From Ruminococcaceae bacterium UBA1244 (GTDB lineage: Bacteria > Bacillota > Clostridia > Oscillospirales > Acutalibacteraceae), in NCBI GenBank assembly GCA_002308635.1, contig DBWG01000123.1, positions 40,478-53,154 on the forward strand: DNA of 12,677 nucleotides. The letters run 5' to 3'. The stretch's first letter is position 1, and every line of letters begins with the position of its first letter. The position numbers and the translations under genes were made by a program. This document shows, piece by piece, positions 8,101-12,677 of the stretch. The notes below the pieces were generated by a model, which saw nothing but the letters and a program-made list of their open reading frames with translations, was not told the DNA's origin and searched no databases.

Positions 8101-9651
8101 ATCAAGGCTTACAGCACAACAACATCTGCAACATTTACTCCTTCCGCAAAGGGTGATTACACTGTAAAGATCAGCGTTAAGGACAGCGCAGGCACTGTAA
8201 AGGATAAGACGTTTGCAATAAGCGTAAGCGGTGACACTCCTGATCCTCTTGTAAACAGCAGTAAGATCTCCGCATCATCTATCACTCTCGGCAATACCGT
8301 TACAGTAACAGGCGTTGCAAGCGGCGGTACATCTCCCTATAAGTACGGCGTATGGTACAAGAAGGCTTCTTCTTCTGACTATACAAAGGTTCAGGACTAC
8401 AGCACAACAAAGACTATCACAGTTAAGCCCACAACGGCTACTAAGTACAACATCCGTGTTAAGGTAAAGGACAGCGCAGGCACAGTAAAGACTAAGGACT
8501 TTACAGTTACAGTTAACCCCGGCGTTCTTACAAACAAGTCGACCATCTCTGCTACAACAGTTACAGTCGGCAAGAGCCTCACAGTAACAGGCGCAGCTAC
8601 AGGCGGTACAACTCCTTACAAGTATGCTGTATACTACAAGAAGACATCAGCTTCCAACTACACTCTCGTAAGAGATTACAGCACAACAAAGACTATCACT
8701 GTAACTCCCAAGACCGCAACAACCTACAATGTTCGTGTTAAGGTCAAGGATGCTGCCGGCACAGTCGTTAACAAAGACTTCAAGATCACAGCAAAGGCTG
8801 CTGCGCTTGAAAATACTTCAAAGCTCTCCGCAACAACTGTTACTCTCGGAAAGAGCATCACTATCACAGGCGCTGCAACAGGCGGTACAAGCCCCTATAA
8901 GTATTCTGCATGGTACAAGAAGGCTTCTGCTTCTGAATACACCAAGCTCAGAGACTTCAGCACAACCACTACAATGACCTTCAAGCCCGCATCAGCAGTT
9001 AAGTATAACCTCCGTGTAAAAGTAAAGGATGCAAAGGATACTGTAAAAGTAAAAGACTTTACAGTTACAGTAAATCCCGCTCCTCTTGCAAACACCTCAA
9101 CACTCTCCGCAACAAGCATCGTTCTTGGCGAAAAGGTAACTCTCAAGTTCTCCGCAACAGGCGGCAAGACAACATACAAGTATGCTGCTTACTACAAGAG
9201 CTCCACATCCGATTCTTATTCAAAGATCAGAGACTACAGCACAACAGCATCTACCACCTTCAAGCCCACAACAAAGGGTACATACACCATCCGTATGAAG
9301 GTCAAGGATGCAGCAGATACTGTTGTTAACAAGGACGTTACTCTCAAAGTAACAGCCAACACCTCAACCACAGAACTTGCAAATACCTCAACAGTTTCTG
9401 CAACAAGCATCAAGCTTGGCAGCTCTGTAAAAGTAACCTGTGCTTCAACAGGCGGCACAAAGCCCGTTGTCTATTATGTAGGCTATAAGAAGGCTTCTTC
9501 TTCTGAGTATACAAAGTCACAGGCTTACAGCACAAACACATCCGTTACCATCAAGCCCGGATCTGCTGTTAAATACAACATCATCGTTAAGGCTAAGGAT
9601 GCAAACGGAACTATCAAACCAAAAACATTCACAATCAGCGTAACAAGCTGA
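5170..9651 (+). CDS. Secreted multidomain GH13 alpha-amylase with MucBP-like, CBM26 and triple-tyrosine-like repeats
   Basis: 1493 residues from ATG 5170, chosen because a signal peptide follows directly (KSIFKK, hydrophobic core, cleavage near VAAA at 41-44) and AAGAAGGA sits upstream; the longer frame from TTG 5068 would put charged residues before it. The GH13 domain (about 65-620) hydrolyses alpha-1,4 bonds of starch and has its key motifs: DIVMNH at 195-200, GFRCDTAKH at 339-347 with nucleophile D343, GECFGH with acid/base E388, and ASHD with D454. These motifs are closest in my memory to the MalS-type group (GH13_19). MucBP-like modules lie at about 629-695, 697-766 and 865-930, flanking a CBM26-like starch-binding module at about 768-860 (HYYNANGW, GPWASAK, GWFYAEVP). 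Six basic repeats follow from 931 to the end. There is no dockerin, LPXTG or SLH. It has its own promoter, a long leader and a terminator. AAG dominates for lysine, suggesting high expression. Confidence 0.95.
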   Translation: MSTKSKSIFKKILSSVLSAACMLSGSAVFTSAVMSSAPAEVAAATESAAPGVTNTSDHVFSWDNATVYFLLTDRFCNGDTSNDHAYGRGMKNGSVVSGYKTEAAFQGGDFAGITQKINEGYFDDLGVNAIWLSAPYEQIHGYIVGGNGDPSFPHWSYHGYYVLDYTETDKNFGTKAEFKTMVDTAHEHGIRIVCDIVMNHAGYNDLQTMSEYDFCPASGWEDYYYSCQDTSNSKYHSYIDYTESSASYWLKWWGPDWIRCGLPGGYQSGSGEVAGSLEGLPDFKTESGTSVGIPEVLKTKWTKEGTLNEKVSKYGSSGTVRSYLVKWLTEWVKEFGVDGFRCDTAKHVEMESWVALKNAGKEALKEWRQNNPSAPGASWTDDFWMTGECFGHKAEKSNYFTSGAFDSMINFSFTGVGSCNVPGAGSVDGVYSDYASRFNNDPSFNMLTYLASHDTTLITGDRKYAGSFMLMCPGGIQIYYGDESNRPMAQVSSDSTTGAGHKFRSFMNWDSMDKDVLAHWQKLGQFRNNHLSVGGGAHKVISAYDSSTGYSFSRTYSKNGVEDKIVATLFAPANTQITIDVSGVFSDGTEVTNFYDDTTAKVSGGKVTFNSGANGTILIQEPDGEKGRVTVTHIDQDSGKTIKTETMSGLVGASYTVSPLTQDGFKLAKTVGQTSGTFSKDGAEVTFYYAFDDDNYAYVVIKHVDASNGSELADSTTEVAKIGSTISASPATIKNYEVDLASSTGVSGTVKKGTNNVVFKYTYVEPTNLRVHYYNANGWSSVKIYAYDESGATVKEFTGPWASAKEMTAEGDGWFYAEVPDTESATVIFHNGAGAQEPSGVGTPGYNCSGEVWLKDGKQMTASTVVVMYTGSDGKTLGSVKLSGMQGDSYKTEAKTFAGYTLASTPANATGTFGASTITVTYVYDPDEKELTNDSTAAPTSVDVGDTVTLKGAASGGKAPYQFSYAYKSSSASSYTSIKAYSTTTSATFTPSAKGDYTVKISVKDSAGTVKDKTFAISVSGDTPDPLVNSSKISASSITLGNTVTVTGVASGGTSPYKYGVWYKKASSSDYTKVQDYSTTKTITVKPTTATKYNIRVKVKDSAGTVKTKDFTVTVNPGVLTNKSTISATTVTVGKSLTVTGAATGGTTPYKYAVYYKKTSASNYTLVRDYSTTKTITVTPKTATTYNVRVKVKDAAGTVVNKDFKITAKAAALENTSKLSATTVTLGKSITITGAATGGTSPYKYSAWYKKASASEYTKLRDFSTTTTMTFKPASAVKYNLRVKVKDAKDTVKVKDFTVTVNPAPLANTSTLSATSIVLGEKVTLKFSATGGKTTYKYAAYYKSSTSDSYSKIRDYSTTASTTFKPTTKGTYTIRMKVKDAADTVVNKDVTLKVTANTSTTELANTSTVSATSIKLGSSVKVTCASTGGTKPVVYYVGYKKASSSEYTKSQAYSTNTSVTIKPGSAVKYNIIVKAKDANGTIKPKTFTISVTS
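7960..9648 (+). repeat. Six tandem ~93-aa repeats at the amylase C-terminus
   Basis: Units begin at 7960, 8248, 8527, 8806, 9085 and 9376, spaced 288, 279, 279, 279 and 291 bp. Unit 1 is nearly identical at DNA level to unit 1 of the first gene: 8050-8118 matches 568-636 except for one codon. By protein, unit 4 is closest to unit 5 of the first gene and unit 5 is closest to its unit 3, so the order is permuted. Unit 4 has 13 Lys and 2 Arg against 6 acidic residues. Confidence 0.9.
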
Positions 9652-9681
9652 TAACCTCAAGTGAATAAGACCACATAAGAG

Positions 9682-9723
9682 CGTCCGGCTTTCGGGAGAG
9701 ATTCCGTGAGCCGGACGTTTTTT
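9682..9723 (+). terminator. Rho-independent terminator after the amylase gene
   Basis: Perfect 9-bp arms CGTCCGGCT (9682-9690) and AGCCGGACG (9709-9717) are followed by six T (9718-9723). It begins 30 bases after the TGA stop, which is itself followed directly by TAA. Confidence 0.9.
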
Positions 9724-9934
9724 GAAATATGCGGCTGAAATCAGGGAACAGAGTTCGACGGTTTTCCACAGCAGTATACTTTTTATGCACTCTATACATA
9801 ATATTATAAAAGTCACTATGCAATATGTTTAAGAAATATGATAAAAATATTACGAAATAATGAACAATGATTTTTACGAAAAACAAATGTGATATGGATA
9901 AATCTCCGTTTTTACTAAAATTTCAAATATTATA
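9724..9934. other. AT-rich gene-free stretch before spo0A
   Basis: I see no supported gene here. Reverse-strand frames crossing it have no credible start or ribosome-binding site. Two direct copies of TTACGAAA (9850-9857 and 9874-9881) stand out weakly upstream of the spo0A promoter. Confidence 0.5.
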
Positions 9935-9963
9935 TTGCCAAATATACCAATAAGTGGTAATAT
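9935..9963 (+). promoter_or_regulatory. spo0A promoter with an internal inverted repeat
   Basis: TTGCCA (9935-9940) and TAATAT (9958-9963) are 17 bp apart, with TGG just before the -10 (extended -10). An inverted repeat TACCA-ATAAG-TGGTA (9945-9959) fills the spacer and runs into the -10 box, where a bound regulator could block polymerase. No convincing sigma-H promoter was seen. Confidence 0.6.
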
Positions 9964-9997
9964 AATATCATCACAAATACATTGAGGGGGATAAAAA

Positions 9998-10777
9998 ATG
10001 AAAAACAATTTTAAGGTTCTTATTGCGGAGGATACCGGTACTGCAAGGCTGAATAATGACGGCCTTTTGGAGAAAAAGGGGTTCAGGCCATTCTTCTGCG
10101 AAAAGAACGGGGATAGTGTAATAAAAGGAATAGAAAAAACAGAACCGGATGCCGTGATAATGGATGTGTTTATGAGCGGGCTTGATGCGATCGGTGTTAT
10201 GCGTTCCGTCAGCAGCAGAAAAGATCTGAAAATTCCGGTGTTTGTAGTTATATCCGGTTTTAACAACAGCGAGCTTGAAAAGGAAGCAATGTCTGCTGGT
10301 GCGGCATATTATGTGATAAAACCGTATCACAAGGAATATCTTCTCGACAGGATATCGGAGTTTCTCAACAGCCGTATGGAAGATGTGCCTCATACAGGCG
10401 GAAAGATACTCAACTTCGACGACGAAATGGAGATGACAGTTACCTCGATACTGCATCAGATCGGAGTTCCTGCTCATATCAAGGGATATCATTATCTGAG
10501 GACATCAATTATCATGTCGGTAAAAAGGCCTGACATCATCAACGCCGTCACAAAACAGCTCTATCCGTCTGTTGCGGTACAGTACAGCACGACACCGTCT
10601 CGTGTGGAACGTGCTATCCGCCATGCGATCGAGGTCGCATGGGACAGGGGCGATGTTGACGTTCTTGATTCTTATTTTGGTTATACGATCCACAACAGCA
10701 GGGGAAAGCCTACCAACAGCGAATTCATTGCAATGATCGCCGACCGCATGAGGCTGAAAAACAAACTTGCTGCCTGA
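9998..10777 (+). CDS. spo0A: Stage 0 sporulation response regulator Spo0A, atypical receiver
   Basis: 259 residues, close to the usual Spo0A length. The ATG at 9998 follows GAGGGGG with a 7-base spacer. The C-terminal DNA-binding domain (about 142-259) is unmistakable: SILHQIGVPAHIKGYHYLR, TTPSRVERAIRHAIEVAW at 198-215 (recognition helix region) and GKPTNSEFIAMIAD at 236-249. The N-terminal receiver (5-122) keeps E11-D12, phospho-acceptor D56, S86 and K108-P109, so phosphorylation looks possible. It departs from typical Spo0A in having IAED rather than IADD, and a serine at 60 in place of the proline of the usual D-x-x-M-P motif; the 13-36 stretch is also unlike the usual sequence. Spo0A is the master regulator of sporulation entry and often of stationary-phase genes. 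It is transcribed alone from its own promoter, and the common clostridial neighbour spoIVB is not upstream here. Confidence 0.95.
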   Translation: MKNNFKVLIAEDTGTARLNNDGLLEKKGFRPFFCEKNGDSVIKGIEKTEPDAVIMDVFMSGLDAIGVMRSVSSRKDLKIPVFVVISGFNNSELEKEAMSAGAAYYVIKPYHKEYLLDRISEFLNSRMEDVPHTGGKILNFDDEMEMTVTSILHQIGVPAHIKGYHYLRTSIIMSVKRPDIINAVTKQLYPSVAVQYSTTPSRVERAIRHAIEVAWDRGDVDVLDSYFGYTIHNSRGKPTNSEFIAMIADRMRLKNKLAA

Positions 10778-10798
10778 TCTGTAATATCTCCTTGACAG

Positions 10799-10839
10799 GA
10801 ATGACCGCTGCACCTGATGTGTGCGGCGGTCATTCTTTT
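10799..10839 (+). terminator. Rho-independent terminator after spo0A
   Basis: Perfect 10-bp arms GAATGACCGC (10799-10808) and GCGGTCATTC (10826-10835) are followed by four T (10836-10839). The loop can form extra pairs. Confidence 0.85.
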
Positions 10840-10869
10840 GCTGAAATATTTAATTTATTCAAGGTAATA

Positions 10870-10898
10870 TTTACATTAGATTAACAGGATAATAATAT
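10870..10898 (+). promoter_or_regulatory. Sigma-A-type promoter of the beta-helix lipoprotein gene
   Basis: TTTACA (10870-10875) and TAATAT (10893-10898) are spaced 17 bp, identical in both boxes and spacing to the amylase promoter. Transcription would begin near 10905, about 50 bases before the start codon. Confidence 0.75.
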
Positions 10899-10905
10899 TG
10901 GATTC

Positions 10906-10919
10906 TTAAAACGTTTATA
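10906..10919. promoter_or_regulatory. cre-like or LacI-type operator candidate at the lipoprotein transcription start
   Basis: TTAAAACGTTTATA is an imperfect palindrome around a central CG at the predicted +1. It fits the CcpA cre pattern except at two conserved positions (T for G at 2, T for C at 13). It is a candidate only, because AT-rich leaders produce such sites by chance. Confidence 0.25.
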
Positions 10920-10954
10920 GAATATAGAAAAGAGATCAAGAAAGGAAGTATGTT

Positions 10955-12677
10955 ATGAAAAAATCGGCTCTCAGAACAAAACTTATTATAGCTGTGCTGT
11001 GTGCTTCCGTTATGGGAACCATGCTTTTAGGAGGCTGCTCGGACAATAAAGACGATGATGATAAACAGTCAGCAGTAAGCGGGTCTGTATCGGACAAGTC
11101 TGAAACAAAGGATGGGGACTCTTCAAAAACAGAAAAGACAGTTTCTGCACATCCCGCAGAGGGCTATACTATCGAATTTGCGGAAGAGGACAAAAACAGT
11201 GATTATGACAGCTCTAAGGCTGTGTCGGTAAAATTTACGGGAACATCGGCTGAGATCAGCGGAAAGGGTGCTGAATTCAGCGGAAAAACTTTAAAAATAA
11301 AGTCAGCCGGTACTTATGTCATCAGCGGCGAGCTTTCTGACGGACAGATCCATATTGACGCAGGCAAAAAAGATGTTGTAACACTTGTGCTGGACAATGC
11401 TTCTGTCAGCAGCAGCGAGACTTCCGCACTTTATGCCGAACAGTGTGAAAAAACAATAATTATCCTCAAGGACGGGACGGTCAATACACTTTCTGACGGT
11501 ACAGGCTATGACACCGAAAACGACCCCGATGCCGCACTTTATGTTCAGGATGATCTTACCATACTCGGAAACGGAACTCTCAATGTAAACGGCAACACCA
11601 AAAACGGTATTACGAGCAAGGATATTCTCAGAATATCCGGCGGCACGATCAATGTTACTGCCGAGAATCACGGCATTACCGGAAAGGATGATCTTGCCGT
11701 TGACGGATGCACCGTCACAGTCAATGCCAAAAACGGCGACGGTCTCCGTTCTACAAATTCCGACACGGAAAAGAAAGACTTGGGTCATGTTACAGTTACG
11801 GATTCAACAATAACCGTTTCCGCCGCAAACGATGCGGTTCAGGCTGAAAAGACACTCACTGTCAACAGCGGTACGATAAATGTTACTGCCGGCGGCGGTG
11901 CGGACAAGGCCCCGCAGAATAATTCCGGTTTTGGCGGTATGAGAGGAAACATGAAAACAAACACCGCCGAAACTGCGGATACTGAGACTTCCGAAAGCCG
12001 CAAGGGTCTGAAAGCGGGCGGCGATATCGTAATAAACGGCGGTATGATAACAATAGATTCCTATGACGACTCTATCCATTCAAACGGCAGTGCCGCTATA
12101 AACGGCGGAAAGATAAGCATACGTTCAGGTGACGATGGCGTTCACGCTGACGCTGTGCTTGATGTTACGGACGGCGAGATAACCGTCAGCAAGTCATACG
12201 AGGGACTTGAAGCAATACAGATACACATTTCCGGAGGAACAACGGATATCACTTCAAGCGATGACGGCATAAACGCAGCCGGAGGAAACGACAACAGCGG
12301 TTTCGGCAATTTTGACGGCAAGATGGATTTCGGCGGCAGAAGAAGAAACGACCAGCAGGGCAGGTTCCCACAGAACGGCGAGCAGACAACTTCAAGCTCT
12401 GCAAGCACTTCGGATACTGACACCGTCTCTCCGGAACTCTGCATCAGCGGCGGTACGGTATATGTAAATTCAGGCGGCGACGGTCTCGATTCAAACTCAA
12501 CCCTGAACATCAGCGGCGGTACGATAATCCTCAATGGTCCTGTCAACGGCGGCAACGGCATAATCGACCACGACGGCAACTGCACTGTGACAGGCGGTTT
12601 CCTCATTGGTGCGGGAACATCAGATATGCTTGAAATGCCGGGAAGCAGCTCGACACAAAAGACCGCCGCTATCATCC
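10955..12677 (+). CDS. Cthe_2159-type (DUF4353) carbohydrate-binding beta-helix lipoprotein, 3'-truncated
   Basis: 574 codons are visible and the frame runs off the window end. ATG 10955 follows AAAGGAAG at good spacing. The N-terminus is a lipoprotein signal: KKSALRTK, hydrophobic core, then LGGC with lipidated C28, so the protein should sit on the outer face of the membrane. An acidic, serine-rich spacer (29-66) follows, with a DDDD run. From about 84 the sequence is a parallel beta-helix rich in SGGT, DDGI and NGG turns: GTYVISGELSDG at 119-130, DDLTILGNGTLNVNG at 199-213, SDDGINAAGG at 435-444. This matches the Cthe_2159/DUF4353 family, whose Clostridium thermocellum member binds pectin-type acidic polysaccharides and calcium. 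Two disordered Gly/Phe/Asn-rich loops (about 313-350 and 445-492) interrupt the helix. I infer surface polysaccharide binding; the ligand is not proven. Own promoter; a cre-like site suggests possible catabolite control. Confidence 0.88.
   Translation, partial: MKKSALRTKLIIAVLCASVMGTMLLGGCSDNKDDDDKQSAVSGSVSDKSETKDGDSSKTEKTVSAHPAEGYTIEFAEEDKNSDYDSSKAVSVKFTGTSAEISGKGAEFSGKTLKIKSAGTYVISGELSDGQIHIDAGKKDVVTLVLDNASVSSSETSALYAEQCEKTIIILKDGTVNTLSDGTGYDTENDPDAALYVQDDLTILGNGTLNVNGNTKNGITSKDILRISGGTINVTAENHGITGKDDLAVDGCTVTVNAKNGDGLRSTNSDTEKKDLGHVTVTDSTITVSAANDAVQAEKTLTVNSGTINVTAGGGADKAPQNNSGFGGMRGNMKTNTAETADTETSESRKGLKAGGDIVINGGMITIDSYDDSIHSNGSAAINGGKISIRSGDDGVHADAVLDVTDGEITVSKSYEGLEAIQIHISGGTTDITSSDDGINAAGGNDNSGFGNFDGKMDFGGRRRNDQQGRFPQNGEQTTSSSASTSDTDTVSPELCISGGTVYVNSGGDGLDSNSTLNISGGTIILNGPVNGGNGIIDHDGNCTVTGGFLIGAGTSDMLEMPGSSSTQKTAAII

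Noticed and set aside
9850..9881. Two TTACGAAA copies as Spo0A-binding 0A boxes
   Set aside because: Each differs from the TGTCGAA core at two positions. Too weak to claim autoregulation without a genome-wide motif comparison.
9517..10266. Reverse-strand open frames over the amylase end, the intergenic region and spo0A
   Set aside because: They have weak or non-ATG starts and no convincing ribosome-binding site, and they overlap a terminator, a promoter and two well-supported genes.
10950..10958. Two-codon mini-frame ATG-TTA-TGA overlapping the lipoprotein start
   Set aside because: The Shine-Dalgarno ends only one base before it, and the spacing fits ATG 10955. A chance overlap is the simpler reading.
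11303..12675. Reverse-strand open frames across the lipoprotein gene
   Set aside because: The + strand frame is continuous, begins with a lipoprotein signal and matches a known beta-helix family, so the reverse frames are shadows.

Overview
The window looks like a piece of chromosome from a Gram-positive, spore-lineage gut or rumen Clostridia, most like Ruminococcus or a close relative (Oscillospiraceae). This rests on a clear Spo0A gene, purine-rich Shine-Dalgarno sites, sigma-A-type promoters, a GH13/CBM26 amylase with MucBP-like modules, and long arrays of triple-tyrosine-like Ig-fold repeats. The genus is an inference; nothing in the window fixes it.

All five genes lie on the + strand. 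Each complete gene is followed by its own hairpin plus T-run terminator, and the four genes whose starts are visible each have their own promoter. The genes therefore appear to be single transcription units rather than an operon. Layout: (1) 1-2157, the 3' part of a gene for a secreted protein with a proline linker and six tandem ~93-residue repeats; (2) 2343-4829, a secreted protein with a degenerate CAP/SCP domain, Ig-like domains and five diverged copies of the same repeat; (3) 5170-9651, a 1493-residue secreted GH13 alpha-amylase with MucBP-like modules, a CBM26 starch-binding module and six more repeats; (4) 9998-10777, spo0A with an atypical receiver domain; (5) 10955 to the window end, a lipoprotein of the Cthe_2159 type (DUF4353), predicted to be a carbohydrate-binding beta-helix, cut by the window.

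The main theme is a cell-surface and polysaccharide locus. Three neighbouring secreted proteins carry unrelated N-terminal parts but end in the same lysine-rich repeat module. None shows a dockerin, LPXTG or SLH anchor at its visible C-terminus. The repeats I counted have a net charge near +10 each, so the arrays could be stalks or electrostatic wall-retention modules. Repeats are near-identical between neighbours and between genes in a non-collinear order, which points to module shuffling or gene conversion. The amylase leader is unusual: a strong Shine-Dalgarno sequence with no ATG/GTG/TTG start after it, and a perfect palindrome just after the predicted transcription start.

I see no mobile element, CRISPR array, tRNA or rRNA. 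The most novel candidate is the shared basic-repeat surface system, not a defence or mobile system.
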